DNA from: Mycteria americana
Lineage: Eukaryota > Chordata > Aves > Ciconiiformes > Ciconiidae
DNA length: 64,000 nucleotides
Assembly: GCF_035582795.1 (NCBI RefSeq)
Contig: NC_134367.1
Location: 116,708,062 to 116,772,061, forward strand
Direction: 5' to 3'
Shown here: positions 50,290 through 64,000 of the stretch, piece after piece
Numbering within the stretch: the stretch's first letter is position 1
How the letters are laid out: each line of letters begins with the position of its first letter
Translations under genes and position numbers: made by a program
The notes under the pieces: model-generated
What the model was told of the DNA's origin: nothing
The model's database searches: none
The model's input: the letters and a program-made list of their open reading frames with translations, nothing else

Positions 50290-50590
50290 ACCAAGGGAAG
50301 AACTGCTATACCCGATCAGACCCAATGGCCATCCAGCACAGCCTCTTCTTCTGACAACTGCCAAGAGCACCTTGGAGTAGGAGGATATAAGAGCAGGACG
50401 GGCATATAGACAGCATTTCCAACTGAAGCTCTCCCAGACCCCAGGTATTTGTGTCTCAGGGGTTTCCTAGCCAGACCAGGTTTCTCTGTATTTAGCTGTG
50501 CTCTGCAGACTTCTCCCATTTCCCTTTGAGCTTGGGTAAGCTTTTGGCATTTGTGGTATCCCATGTGCCAGGGGATTGCTAATGCCAGCT
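50290..50590 (+). repeat. Old sauropsid interspersed repeat relic
   Basis: The text CTATACCCGATCAGACCCAATGGCCATCCAGCACAGCCTC, given here only by its ends (50308-50346), then 'gga-tataagagcaggac', 'ctcaggggtttcctagccaga' and 'ggtaagcttttggcatttgtggtatccc' follow in the order of a repeat widespread in turtle, crocodile and bird genomes. I do not recall its family name with certainty. Confidence 0.5.
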
Positions 50591-51584
50591 CAGTGTCATG
50601 GACAGCAAATAGCTGCTCTTAGGAGTTGATATGTACTTGGCACAAGCATGCCAGCCCACCTGCATTTTGTGGGCACATCTCTGGAAAGGGCAAGAGAGAA
50701 CACCCACATGCCTGCCTGCAAGTGACCCTAGCAGGGACATGGAACTAGCAGGACAGGGCTGAATGTCCCGTCAATGGGCAAGCAAATTGGCTTTGTACAA
50801 TGACAAAGGCAGGGCAAGAAGAGACCTGATGCTTAGAGAAAAATGCCAGCTGCGGAAGGCACCCTGTAAGCAATCTCATGCAGGGACAGGTACATATGTA
50901 ACGAGTTAGCACAGTCTAGCACAGGGTGACAGGAGCAGAACAGAGACGAACAGGGGAATATTTCTCTACAAGTATTTTTTTGTGCAAGGCCACATGAGAA
51001 GATGGGCGCAGAACTGGGCAGAGGTGTAAGGAGCTGGGACTCCCAGCTCTCCTACCTCCACTAGCCTTTTCTCTCTTGTGGGATCAGATGACACCAAGAA
51101 TGACTGGTGACAACCTACATGGACCTTTGCATTCATTTCAAACCTGAAAATCTGCACAGTCACAGCGCACCAGTGGAAATCCTCAATATACTCACAAAAA
51201 TCCTGCTATTCCCGATCTACACTGTAGTGCTTAGGTACGTGAAATGGCAGAAACCCCTCTCATGACTCAGACAAGCGACCAGCACTGCAAGGACCAAGGG
51301 AGCTTGCTGTTTCCAGAAAATCAGCAATCAGCTCCAGAGGGATCCAGGCAGGGCATGCTGGGGGACAGGGGACATCCTTCAGGGCACTTCCAGCGCCAGA
51401 TCTCCAGGAGCAGAGATGTGTCAGGTCCAGCACTCACCTCCTACTGCTGCTCAGATACAGCATGGCGAAAGGAGGTTTTCATTACTGCACCACATAGCTC
51501 AGCTCTTTTTCAGAACTGTAGTCATGCCTTTTTAACGTGGCTTTATTTTTTTTTTCCCGAGTGAGAGAATGAGGCCAGCTACCT

Positions 51585-51735
51585 CCATCCTTGGAGATAT
51601 TCAAAGCTTGCCTGAGCAACTTGCTTTAGCTCTGATGTTGGCCCTCTGAGAAGATGTTCGACTAGAGGCCTTCTAATCCAGAGACCTTCCAATCCAGAGA
51701 CCTTGCCCACCTCAACTCTGCTGTGCACCTAGGTC
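51585..51735 (+). mobile_element. Decayed CR1 3' end fragment
   Basis: CCATCCTTGGAGATATTCAA, then GCCTGAGCAACTTGCTTTAG, GACTAGAGGCCTTC and CCTTGCCCACCTCAACTCTG follow the order of the CR1 3' end of older avian subfamilies. An internal near-repeat (AATCCAGAGACCTT at 51675 and 51691) looks like a local duplication. Confidence 0.7.
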
Positions 51736-54700
51736 AGAGATCTCACGGCTAAGAAAGCATCATTGTGCCCAGATCACCCATGAGCTGGAGCTGGATTAGC
51801 TAAGAAGTACCGCATGTAGCCAGTAATGGTGTCTCCATTGGGCCAGGAAAATGATCACCTCTAAACACACAACCAACCAGCCGCTACAGCAGTCAGTAAC
51901 TAGCTTGTCCATGAGAACATAGCATGCTGTTGCTGCCTGGACAGACAGACACTTATTCCTGAATCAATACATGGAACAAAGCACTTATGCAGCTTGTCAC
52001 CCATCCAGCTTTCACTGATCACCCAGAAGAACTACATGAATAACTTGAAGGACTTTTAACTGCAGATTCATAGTTACAACATCCAGGGTCAGCAATCGGG
52101 AAATCGGAGCCTGGTGCTGCCAGCCCTGACCTCCCAACAGCCAAGCACTTCCCACCCAGAGGGTCAGCAATCGCGGTGAGAGAATAGCCATGAGGCATGC
52201 ACGTTCTGGAGGTGACATTTCAAAGCCACATCCATTGGTGCTGCCTGTTCCAGCACGCATTCTCAGACTCCCGCAGAAAGCTGCCACAATGATTTCTCAC
52301 ACATCTGCTTGTCAGCCAGTCACTTAATTAGCTGAAGTTAAAGCTTGTCATGAGAGACAGGCACGTGGCTTGGGAGACTCCCTGCCTCGCGCAGCTTGTG
52401 TGAGTGCTGGGCACCGGGCAGTGCCTGTGCACAGGGGCAAGTGGGCTGCTGTAGGGGACCAGGTGCTGTGGGGAAGAAAGCTCCCAAATCATCATTAGGG
52501 CTGGGCATCACCAGAGTCAGCAGCCAGGGCCATGCAAACTGGCCGTGGCCACAGCAAGGTGCCTGGACCAGACCCCAGGACACGGCTGGAGCCAACCACG
52601 AAGAGCCAAGGCAGCTCTTTCTCTCACCATCCCTGCCTTCACTATGCTTTGCCCTCCATCTCCCTGCCTGTCCTTATCTGCTTGGTGAGCCTTCCTGGAG
52701 GCCGCAGGGGCTTGAGGCCCTGTTCATGCTGTTAGAGACGCAAAGAGACCTAGCTGCTCCCGTGTCTGTCTCTGCAGCACACAACTCTTCCGACCGGGGC
52801 ACCAGGGACAACAGGGAGTGCTTTTATGCACTTAGCAGCTTCATTGCTCAAATTTCTGACAGCTACTTGAGGAGGGAAGTTGTCTTGTTGCTGGGAAGGA
52901 AAAGGAGCAGATCAGGCTTTTCTTCCACCAGTTGACAAAAAAATTGCACCTGATGGTGAGGAGGTGACAGCCTCGCATGCAGGGAGACACCCAGGTCTGT
53001 GGTGGAGGTGTTCGTCCCAGCTGCAGGGGACGTGTGCCTGGCAGGGGCCATGCGAGAGGGCAACGCAATGCCTGCTCAACCAGCACAGGGACGCACCTTC
53101 CTGAGGGACAGAAGATGCACAGAAATGGGCCAGATTATGTGAATGACCTTGTGTCACACATGATTTTAGCTGTTATCCAGTGGACTCTGACAGACAAGAG
53201 GGTTCATTAGGGTTTATGTCCCTGCTGACGGGATCCCATCTTTGTAACATGTCCCATGAGTCACCCATGCAGGGTCCTTTGCAAAACCAAGCCTTGCTGA
53301 CATGAAATGTCTATACTTAATGAAAACTTTGCCTGAAGCGTGCTGCAAACATGTCACGGAGGGCACTGAAGCTAAGCCTGACGCACGCTTTGGGAAGTGT
53401 GGATGTGAGCTGATCTGATGTGGCAGCTTGGTTTGCTGGTCCAGGTGCCCAGATCTGCATGGGGCTGCACAGTCCAATGCCTACTAAAACCGTGATTTAG
53501 CACATCAGCCTGGGCACTGCAAACAAAGGGAGGGGGAACTAGTCCCTCTATCCTCCCCCCCACCTCTGCAGTCAAAATTCATCTGGCTGCTCTTATTTTC
53601 TTGGTTGCCCTCCACCTCTTTCTCCAAGGCCTGCTGAATCAATCTTTATAAGACCACAGGGCTGTGTTGTCATTTCCATGGCTGCATAAACCAACTGCTC
53701 CCCTGGCCTCAGGATGCATTGAATTTAAATAACAACATACAGCTCAAATACATAACGCTGGCCTGCTCCAGAGCACCACTACCAGGAAAATCCTGGAAAA
53801 GGATCCAGCTTGCTCTTCCTTGGCCTTGTGGAGATACAAGATGTGGGAGGTGGTTTGCAGAGACAGGAGGACTGAGAGCTGTTGCTGCTTGAATAGCTGG
53901 GAGATGACAGGCACAGCTGATGCTCAGTGCCTCAGAAAACACTTTTCGGGAGTGACAATTGCCAGGTAAGATGATTTCATGTGCTAGACTGAATGCCGCT
54001 TGACACTATTCTTAGGAAGACCATATTGGGCAGGATATGCAAGACCAGAAATGCTTTTCTGGGGAATCCTCGATGTTTGTGCTGATCTGACTGTGAATTT
54101 TGCACTCTGGCTAACTCCGCATTAGCACTTCTTCATTCATCTGCCAATGTCGCATTTTGCAAGGGGCCGGCTAGGCAATGATGCATGGTACTGTCTTGAT
54201 CTGCCCCAAAACAGGGCCTGAGCCCTTGGTCATGCTTAAATGTTTCGCTGTCACAGGACAGCTGAAGGTGTGGCCTCCCCCCTTCCCGTGGCTCTGGATG
54301 TGGTAACATCAGGACAAAACAGTGCTTTGCTCTTCTTTCCCAATCCCATTGCCATGCATGTCTAGTGATGGTTATCCACAGTCCTTAAAGCTCCCAGAGT
54401 GCCTGCTGGAGGCAGGATCACTGGGGGATCAAACAGGAGAGACTCCATCTAGATCAGCATCTGGATCTCCAAGGACAGCATGTACAAACAGTGCAATACA
54501 AGTGACAACGACTAGGAGGGAAAACACATTTGATGTGAATTTGATCAAAAACACCCCCAGCAGCAATTGCTTAAGGTCCCTGGGAAAGCTGACAGAGCAG
54601 AAATAACTTCTCCCCTGGCTTTGCACAACCCTGCCCATGCCAGCTAAAATCTGCCATTAGTCCCTAAAAATTCAGCCCACGCTGCAAGCAAAGGATTGAC

Positions 54701-57700
54701 TTCCCAGGGCTCAGCCCAGCCCAACATCCTTGCACATAAAACTCTGCAAATCCCATTCCTAAACCTGCAGCGTTCAGAGCCAAAATCTGGCATTTCCCCC
54801 CATTCTGCCTTTGTGGGATTTTCTCCTTGTGCCTGGCTGGTCAGTCAGGTCTGTGGGTAATGCAGGCGGGTAACAAAGGGGACAGAAACTCGGCTCCAGT
54901 GTTTCATCATGCTCCACCGGCAAGATTTTCCCCGGTTCACAGGGAGCTGGGTGATGGGGGAGGCGTGTTGCAGGGAAGAGATGTGTGCTGAGCTGAGAAG
55001 GGGTCAAGGCTGCATTTGAAGGCCCCACTGGAAAACTTGAAGTGGAAAACAAGCATGGTGAGGAATAAAATCGTGACGGGGTTTGGGTGCGAGAGAACCT
55101 CTGGGTCAAACCCCCATCCCTCTCCCTGATTGTCCTCATACACATTTTTGCCAAGGAAAGTAACTGGAAACTCCTACAAGTGCTTTTTGCTTCTCTACGC
55201 ACCCAAATATGCATGTGGCTTTTCTTTACAGCCAGGTTCCCCCTTGCAACAATAATAGCTCTAACCTTTCAAATAAATACGAGTTGCTCTTCCCTGTGTG
55301 CACCTGGCATAGTTGCCATGACAATGTTCCTCAAACAGGAGACATCACTCTTATTGAAATGGCTTTGGCACTCCCCAAAATGAATTTCAATGAGCAACTG
55401 CCGGCAGAAAGGACATTTCTGCAGCCCTGTAAATCATTTAGCAAACTTTGCTGAGTTAAAGCTGACTAAACAAAACAGTGGGGACCATGCAAAATAATAG
55501 GTCCATGGCTAATAGCATAGCTTCAGCATCAGGAATCGGGATTCAAGGAAGCCCAAAATACGTCTGCTGTGCATCAGCTGCTCCAGCGCCACCGCTGCAG
55601 CAAGATTTTGTATCAGTCATAGCAGTGCTTCCCTCCCAGGGAAGGCACATTTCAAATCCCGCTTGTCTGGTTTCAGGGCAAGGGAGAATTTCCCTTGTTG
55701 TTTGGGACGACACTGGACAAGGGTTCTCGATTGTGCCCCGCCACTCTGCCAGGGCTGCTGACAGGTAGCTCTGCTGCTGGAAAAGCAGCTGTACGTGGGA
55801 AAAGAAGGAGAGGATGAGGAGATGCTCAGTGATAGCAAGGGACGCGCCACAGAAATTCAAAGGGCAAACATCAATATCGAATGTGCAGGCTCCCTTTCAG
55901 GACCAGTATCCAGCTTCATTTTAACTCCATGCTCAGTCAGGGATGCATCTGACTCCTGTTATTAGCTGGCTGGCCCCAAAGATCATCTCCCTCTTTTCAA
56001 AACACTCCCCCAAAACTCTTGGAGTGGTGACCCAAATGCAGGATCAAGACCTCAAGACCCCAAGAAATAAGCACTTCACCATCACTACGTTTATCATCCT
56101 TTGTCTAGCGATGCAAGTGACTGCCTTCAAGACTTGGAAAGTACCTGTGACTGAATCATTTTGTGCTGCGCTGCTCACACCAGCATGCCCTGCTGCTCTC
56201 AACAGCTTCTGTGCCAACTTAGAAAAACACGTGTGCATGCACATACACATTCACGCAAGTTGCAGTCAAACTGCTGAACAAAATGACATATGCCTCAACA
56301 CGGTGTGTGCATGTGTGCAGATGTGATCTGTATTTGCAAGCGCAGCACACAGCAAACGTCCTACCTGCTCTCCCTGCTGGGGCTCTGCTAATGCTAATGG
56401 ACTCCTAAGCTATGGAGAAGCCCTTTGATCTTTTATGAGCTTGTCGCTAAGTGTCACATTGAACTTTTATTAGAAGAAGTTGTAAGTAATCTCCTGTCAA
56501 GGGAGGTTCAAGTGCAATGCTCACATTTTAGCAATTTAAATGACTGGTTGCGGAGTTCACTCCTGCTCCAGACTCCCTTTGGCAAGTCACCCATGCTGGA
56601 CCAGTATTGGGGGTTACCTGACTGTATAAAAGACATGAAGCCTCTGGGTACCAGCATATGAAATGCTGTCACTATACAGGCTTGAAGCATCAGGGATGCT
56701 CATTTCTGAAGACCACAACCGAAGCCGTGAGCTACACCCCAGTGCCATGCAATGCTGTCGCTATGCCACAAGGCAAGCCCTGCAAGGGAGGCGATGCAGA
56801 GCTACCCAGGGATAATGCCAGCAGCAAACTCAGAACAGGCCCTGTAAAGTACTCCCCAGCCACCCCCAGAGAGGGGCTGCTGCTATGGCAATGCTGCCTT
56901 AGTGACAATGTTTGGAGCATTAAGTCAACAAATGACCCCAAAATCTCAACTCTAAGTTCTGTACTAAAGGTGCTGCTTGGTGTTCTCACACTGCCGTTTC
57001 CATCCTTTGGGGATGGCTCTGGCCAAGAAAGAGCATGTGCTGGAGTTGAGCGCCCATAGCGGGGTTCCTCTCTGCCCCAAGCCCAGCAAGACGTTACAGG
57101 GAGGGGACAAACTTGGCCCCAGGGCTTGGCTCCGAACATGGCAGAGCACTGGGGAAAGCTGGTCTGCCTCTGAAATTTGTGTCTCTGGACACCACTTGTT
57201 TTCAGAAAGAGGGATTAAGCACAGGAGCTGATTTTACCTCCCCTGGCTGGAAACACAGCCAAGCCTTCAGACAGTTTGGGAGTTGTTTTCATTTTATTTT
57301 TTTCTTTCCTTCTTGCTTTCCAACAAGTTCTCTCTCCAGAGGGCAGAGGAAAAAAGCGTGCCAGCTGAGATGGGATTTTTCCCCTGCCTTTTCAAACACC
57401 TCCAGGTCTTTAGGAGCTGCTAGCAATTAATGCCCATCCCCTCACAAAGACCTTTCTGACACTGCCCCAAGACCAGAGGACCCTAATGTCCTTGGGCTGC
57501 TGTGTCCCAGCAGAGGCAGGTGCTAGAAGACGTGCGGGGCTGTGGTACCCGGGTGGAGGGTGCTGCTGCAGCAAGGGGCTGTTCCCTGTCCCTGCTGAAG
57601 GGTTTTGCCACTCTGGCGGCTGCAGCATCCCGACAAGGGCCATTTCAGTGAGGTTTCCCTGCTGCTGGACACACTTGAGGCTGGGAGCACGTGGGCAATT

Positions 57701-60700
57701 TCAAGAGCCACCGTTCACACTGTGTGACTGACATGCCATCTGTTTACTGACAAATAAATTAAACTGTGAAATACAGCCCTCTCAACTGAAACTCTGTGTA
57801 TAAAACCCTTTGAAAGAGACACCAGGTCTCCCCAGTGATACATGGGGTTAAAGTCTGTGGTGGGAGCACAAAAGCAAATGCATATTTGCTAAGGATCCCT
57901 CCGAGTGCCGAGATAAGCAGGAAACCAACCCCATGAGGAGGATGAAAAAATTCTGCTTCTGTCTCCAGTTACCAAGGAGATTGTTTAAACAAAGCTAAAA
58001 TAAGAGGAACCGAGTGGCCAAGAGAAATTTGAGCGTGGAAGAGCACTCGAGTGCTTTGTGAAAGCTTGCTGCCTTAAAAGCTGGGCAGGATCCCTGCGAT
58101 GGGCTCAAGCTTGGCCAGCAGCTCTTCCCCTCTTTCTGGAGGAAAAAGTCCACATTTCAGTTTACATGCAGCTGGGTGAAAATGGCAAGGAGCATTTAAA
58201 AATGGCAATACAGAAAAGTCCCTGCTCACAGAGGCCTCAGCTGTGTGTCAGCCGCATTTATTGCAATCGTGGCAGCAGGACACAGCATTTGGTGCCCTCA
58301 GCCTGGACCTGTCTTTCTGTATTCAGGTCATCAAGAGGAGACCTCCCTGTGGGAGCAAACTAAATCCAGCTATATATGGGGCTAAAAATGACTCCTCTTT
58401 GTGGCCAGCTCAGCAGCTCCAGTCCTCATCTATAAGCTTGGAGGACTGGCAGATATATAGAATGCCAGGTGGAAAATCTACTGCAGAGCCCTGTGGATAC
58501 ACACATGCTGGATTTGCTCCTGTGACAAAGGTGAGAAGCCAAAGCCCACCAGATTGTTTGCAAAGACAGGGCTCTCTCAAGCCCCACAGGTTGCACACCC
58601 CACATCAGGGGCTGCACATGCACTGCCCCAGATCCAGCTGCACGTTGCTGTCATGCTGGAAACTGCTGATGTTATGTAGAAGCAGCAATTCCCACACAAA
58701 CCCCAAAGCCTGGGAGCTGGTTTCCATCTTTCTGCAATCCTTATTTCAGACAACAAGAGGGAAAAGCTCCCAGATGCCGTTTCTCCAGCTGATCCTCATA
58801 TCCTACACTTGCTCATCTGGATCCCTGATGCCCTCGGGGCTTTGAGTTAAAGGTAGAGCACTTCAAAGTGCTTGTCGTTAAACTTGTCCATGACTTTCCA
58901 CTGTTTTAGAGTCCGTTTCAGTTGCTTCATACTTTGCGAGACTTTAGCCCTTCAGACTGAAACTTTCCATGTGGAGTGGCCACTGCTGAGAGAGTTACGA
59001 AAAGCCTCACCATCTTCACCACTGAAGACTCAGCTTCAGGAAAAAAAAAATGCTGCTTCGCCCATGCAAACATTTTTTTTCCCAAACACCATACTGAGTA
59101 ATTCTCTCTTCCTTATGCTTCGCTGCAGAGGATGAAACCTAGCAGAAGGATCTTTCCAGTGCTTAGGATGTGCCAATCCCATAAAAATTTTCTTAAATTA
59201 GACTGAGTACTAAGACTCTAAAAACTTGCAAAATGCGTAGGCTTCTTCGAACTGGCAGCTCAAGGTCTTGGAAGATTTCATCTGCTCTGGAAATGCTCCA
59301 TCCTCTCCCAGTGCCAAACCTGCCTTTGCACAGGCTGTGTCCCCACCAGGGCTTTCCCTGTGCCTGGAAGCCACTGGGGAGCTGGGAGCTCTGGCCGTGA
59401 CAGGGAAGCTGGCTGGCCTGGGTGCCCATGGCAGGGGCAGCCAAAGGGCCTGGGGAAATCCTTGTCCGTGCCTATCCTCCTCCTCCTTACTGTTGGCCTC
59501 TGAGCTATGAATGTCTCCGAGCACATGGACTCCCGCTTGCTGCGATGATGACAGGCCCTCTGCAGTAATTTTGGTAGCCCTTCTCATCAGCTTGTGCTAA
59601 GTAAGCAATGAAGCTTGCTGCAGCATCTACATCTGCACCCTCATGCTCAGCCTGGGATCTGTGGGGGATGATTCTCCTTTTTCAGCTGTCCTGATCCTGA
59701 GCTCGACTTAGTGAGCCAGGCTGCTGGGGAAAGCCAGAGGCATATGGCTGGCGTTTAACTCTGGGCCAAAGCGCTTGGCTTGGTAGGACCATGCTCCAAC
59801 CTGCTCGTCATGTTGGCTGGCTGCAGAGGGAGTGAAGCTACAGAAAAAAACTGCTGCTCCTGGGATGGGCAATTTAAAACCAGAAGACTTAGAAGCATTT
59901 AAAGCACAAAGAGGTAGAAACACAACTCAGTATTGCACTTGGGAGTTTCTCCCTAGCCTGGGCCTGGTGGGAACCACAGGGATGGTTTAGGGGCTGTTGG
60001 GTGGAAGGAGGGCAGGAGGGAGGCCAAGGGAATAAGGGCTGCCCAGAGAGCCCTCCCAGTGCAAAGCCTGGGAGGGGAAGAAAGAGAGAGAGAAACAAAG
60101 CTAGGATTAATTGCCTTTGGCTCCAGAAAGCCATGGTGGTGATGGTAATTACAGTGTTAAGAAAAAAGGGTGCTTTTAAGAAGTGTTCCAAAGACACTGT
60201 CTGTCAGGATCCAAGGAAACTGTAGCAAAATGTAGTAAGAGGAAAACAAATTGACCAAAACAACCAGCCAGGAAATAAAGGCTGCCTTTTGCATTCTGCC
60301 CTTTTCTTCTCTGAAACTCATTAGCTTTTCCTTCAAGCATGGATAGGTACTGTTGTGGGAATATTAGTGCTTTCTAAGAAGAGAATGAATCTCAGCAGGA
60401 GACTCCATTCAAAGAGCCCGTTTCAAACAGGCTGAGGTGCCCTTCCAAATGCTTCGTGATGCAGCCCCCACTGCTGTCATTCATCACACCCATTCACACC
60501 ATCTCATCACTGTATCTATTTTTTGACTGAATATCAGGATGCCAAACTGGCCATGAACCTGTTTATTTATTACAGCCAGGTAGGGATCCTCTAGTAGCCA
60601 CACAGTTGCTGTTCTACTTTCTCACCAGAGCTCACATTTGTAAAGCTATTTAGGTGTTTAAGGTTAATTTAAACCCTAACCACAACAGCTGTAGCAGGGC

Positions 60701-63369
60701 TCCAGCATGGTCAGGGTTTCTGGCCATGTGCCTGCAGTCTCCAGCCTGAGACTGACTGGCCAGAAGCTGCAAGAACACCTGTGGCAGCACAGTCCCAAAG
60801 ACTCGGCTGATGGTACCACCATGTGCAGCAAAATGCATGGGGATCCGGACCAAATTTGGACAGAAGGGCCGTGAGGCCGCACAATAAAATCAAATTTGCC
60901 CCTCTGCAGTTTTCAGTGTGTTTTGACTGCATTTCAAAATGAATCTGGAAAATCTAGGCAGCAAGCAGTGAACGAGCCTCCAGAAGTGCTCAGAGGCTGG
61001 CAGCACTGGGAGAGCCAGGGTGAGTCCCAGCTCAATGGGCACAGGGCTCATATGTTTGGCTGAGTCAAGGTGCCCAGCACAGCTGCTGCAGCCTTGGACT
61101 CGGGAGCCGTCTGCGGAGGTGAACATTTATTTACAGTTGCTGTTTCCCCAGAGGAACCTTTGCAGAGCACATTAGCAAAAATCTCTAATTTTATTGGCAC
61201 TACTCAGGGAAGATGTCAGGGCATGGAAAAAGAAAAAAATAAAAAGCTTAGGAATTTGGAATGGTGCTGCATGCATTTGTGGAGAGAGATTTTTAATTTG
61301 CTGCCTCCTTTTCTGAGAGCTACACAATGTATCAAAGAACATGCAGTTTTTTTAAAAAAAGAACCCTCTAGTAATGGTCTTTATTGTTTTCCAATTCATA
61401 GCTGCCAGAGAGCCTGGAGGATTATTCTGCACAGAGCTATAAATTATGCCCCATATTAATGATTGCTTTCACTGATCTTTGGAGGAAAATTCCAGGGTGA
61501 CTTGTGAAGATGAGATTTCCATTTCTACACCTCAAATAAACAGCTTCATGTCAAAATCCTAGCAGACAGGCAGAAAAGTGTGCTTCCAAGCCACCAGAAA
61601 CCCAGATAAAAATGCCCAAGGTGTATTCCAAGTGGATGACAATTTACGTGTGATGGGCCCTCCCTGAAAAGCAGCGAACAAAAACGATCTCCAGCTGAAG
61701 AGCAAAGAGGACCCTGCACCACGTCCTTGGGCTAGGCAGCATGCTCAGGCATGAAGGAAGACCACAGCTTCTCCTGGGGCCAGAAAACGCCATTGTTTCC
61801 CAACTGAAACAGCTGTGCCATAAAAAATATCAGAGGGATGCTGGTTTGAAAGCTGAAGATAATACAGATTTACGTCCAATTCACACAAGATGTAGGTCTA
61901 GGCATCGATTCCTCTGTGTTACCTAAGAGGCAGAGCAAGTCACACGTCAGCCCGGTTACTTCCCTGGTACACATATGGTGTCCCACAAATAGCAGGGCCA
62001 TGTATATTTAATAGGCATTGGCACACACACACATGCACAGCCTAGAGGCACGCAGACAGAGCTGCAGCAGCCTCAGACACTTGCAGCCTGGATGGTGGCT
62101 TGTGTTGTTTTTGCCTTTTAAAGTCCAGAGCAGCCCTGTTTCCCTTCTGCTACTCATGTTTGTGATCATCAACCAGCCACAGGTTGGTTGTTTTCCAGCT
62201 GATGGGCACACACACCCCCTGTAAACAAAGTGTGTCAAGAAGGGAGGGTAACGCCGCAAGCAGCACAAACCTGTTTGCTGATGTGATGGGAGTTATCTTC
62301 ACCATGAATTTTGTCCTTTATTAGGCCTCCTGTATTCACTCTATTATTCATGAATCCAGCCTCATTTCCTCAAACTGCAGGAGAAGCCAAGAGCTAATCG
62401 GGATGAATAATTTTTGGGCTGGCACCCTTCACCTGCCAGCACCCCATGGGGATGCACCCGGTGCCAAGGGGAGCCAGGATTTCCATTCCAGTGCTGTTAT
62501 GAGCACTGGGAAAATGAGCAATATCCAGGCAAATCAAGACCAGCTGCAAAAGTCACTGCAGCCGTTGGGAAAAATTTGACCAGCCCATAGGGCTTCCCTT
62601 TTTCTAGCATGTTGATAGCTACAGGAAACAGGCACTTTTTAAAGTTTTCACAACTGGGTTTCAGGAGGACTCGTCAGCCTTATTAAATATAATATTTCAC
62701 TCTGCGAGCACTTATTTATTTATTTATCTTGGCCCTGCCATCCCCACAAAGCTGCCTGAAAGTGAGGAAACACAGCCTCACTGAGTTTCAGACTGAAGCA
62801 ATGCTCTGGATCTGCAAGCCAAAGAAGAAGAGAAGCCAAGTTAAAAATATACATGCATGTATATGTATATATATTTGCAATTATTCTTTGTGGCAAGGGT
62901 TTGGGAATTTGTTTTGTTGCTTTATTGTGTTTATAGACCTGCTTTCCAAATCTTATACTTAGAGAAACATATTTTGTTACTATATCCAGCAACCATTATG
63001 GCATTTTGATTTGCAATGTGACAGGCTATTCCACAAACAGGACTCCAGCCAGGCCCTGGTAAACAAGAGAAACAAGGCTGGGAAGCGAGGTATGTGGAAG
63101 GCTTGTTTGTGTGGTTTGTAGCTGTTTATTTAATAAAGATCTTTGCATAAGCTGGATTCCATGTATTGATGCAACCAAAATAGATGCCACTCAGTAAGTG
63201 CATCCAGGCAGTGGTTGATCTTTCCCACTCTCTCCACGCTGTTTGCTTCAACTATGTGCTGAGATCACAAGTGGGTTCGTCCTGTTCCTTCATGTGGATA
63301 CTAAAAGAGCCGAAATGCCTCAGAGGAAATTAAAGTGCCTGACTTTGGAGCTGGCTGTGCATACCAGCC

Positions 63370-63398
63370 ATTTGCACCGATTTGCATATGATTTGCAT
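63370..63398 (+). promoter_or_regulatory. Three octamer-type motifs, helically spaced
   Basis: ATTTGCAT occurs at 63380-63387 and 63391-63398, with ATTTGCAC at 63370-63377. Starts are 10 and 11 bases apart, about one DNA turn each. ATTTGCAT is the POU-domain octamer. It sits in the exchanger intron; enhancer function is inferred only. Confidence 0.45.
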
Positions 63399-64000
63399 TT
63401 CATCACTAATCACTGCACAAATGTGCGGAAAATACTGTTTTAATCAGCTGACTGTGGGCAAACAAAGTAATGTCTCTCGCAGTTTGGAGCCGGTGATCTC
63501 CTGTCACAGCATCAGAAGTGATGTAAATTGCCGCTCAGATGGCCTGGGCTTTTCCCAGGCAAGCCAAGCTGCCAGTCTGCAGCCATCAGGACACCCTGCC
63601 CTGCCCATCTGATCTCCCCTGGTTCCCTCTCTCTGGCAACGATAATTTCTTCTAGGAAAGTGCTGTGATGCTCTGTGCTACCCATGCAGTTATTACTGTC
63701 CAGTATATACCAGCATCCCAAAGCTCACTCCTGCAAGCAGAGGCTGGAGGTACCGAGACACATGACTCATTCCAGCCCTGCCAAAACTGATGGACTTGCT
63801 CTCAGCAACCCCCTCCATCACTGGACAGACAGATATCTCCAGGGGACACCATTCAGGTTATTGGGAAGCCAAACATTGCAGAGAAACTTGCTTTCACACC
63901 CAGGGATGGGCAGTTCATCAGCAGTGGGCTCTGCGGGAGCACCAGCAGCTTCTCCTCCTGACACATCGGTTTTCCCATCTTTGCTTTGCACTTCAGCTCT

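Larger units (their letters stand above)
45791..64000 (-). other. Intron upstream of SLC8A exon A, no coding exon found
   Basis: No ORF resembling the large NCX exon (first membrane half, XIP, CBD1), and no other gene, was found to the window end. Two old interspersed repeats, AT-rich regulatory-looking stretches (about 47.5-48.0, 61.1-61.5 and 63.0-63.5 kb) and short simple repeats (TTAT at 62712-62727, TATA-type at 62848-62875) are present. The intron is therefore longer than 18 kb. Confidence 0.7.

Noticed and set aside
52396-52935. 179-codon plus-strand open frame in the long intron
   Set aside because: No family resemblance, no splice context, GC-rich composition; treated as chance.

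Overview
The window looks like bird nuclear DNA. The clearest sign is a CR1 retrotransposon 3' half (about 5290-6135) with the avian-type tail: a reverse-transcriptase C-terminus ending LMDMV, a line of the form 'ACTCGATGATCTTAAAGG', and a terminal 8-bp tandem repeat (ATTCTGTG ATTGTGTG). Two more decayed CR1 pieces lie at about 36085-36490 and 51585-51735. Introns are short, and no mammalian-type SINEs are visible. A crocodilian cannot be formally excluded. No species can be named.

Layout: (1) 1-9905, + strand: 3' part of a coiled-coil gene recognised as NINL (ninein-like, centrosomal). One partial upstream exon and six later exons join in frame to a stop at 9044-9046. Between them lies what seems to be the wreck of the family's large coiled-coil exon, plus the CR1 copy in an intron. 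(2) 11160-14463, - strand: complete GINS1 (PSF1, DNA replication), seven exons, 195 aa, converging on NINL tail to tail, with a CpG-island promoter at about 13.9-14.9 kb. (3) 14.6-27.7 kb: no gene found; microsatellites, a 25-bp palindrome and AT-rich stretches. (4) 29830-45706, - strand: the 3' two thirds of the exon set of a Na+/Ca2+ exchanger gene (SLC8A family). It holds mutually exclusive exons A and B, micro-exons C, D and E, exon F, and four constant exons ending at the C-terminus. (5) 45707-64000: the intron upstream of exon A. The large exon encoding the first membrane half is not in the window, so this intron is at least 18.3 kb long.

The most interesting point is the identity of the exchanger. 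It is of the NCX1/NCX4 type, but it differs from what I remember of NCX1 at many positions (especially exons B, E and F), its 3' part is very compact, and it sits beside GINS1. The human GINS1 promoter is shared head to head with ABHD12, which is not seen here. NCX4 (SLC8A4) has been described as lost in birds, so this gene is a candidate retained avian NCX4. That needs a phylogeny and a check for a separate SLC8A1 in the same genome. A second notable point is that a (CT)13 microsatellite forms the polypyrimidine tract of the 18-nt alternative exon D. Comparisons with human proteins are from memory; no search was run.
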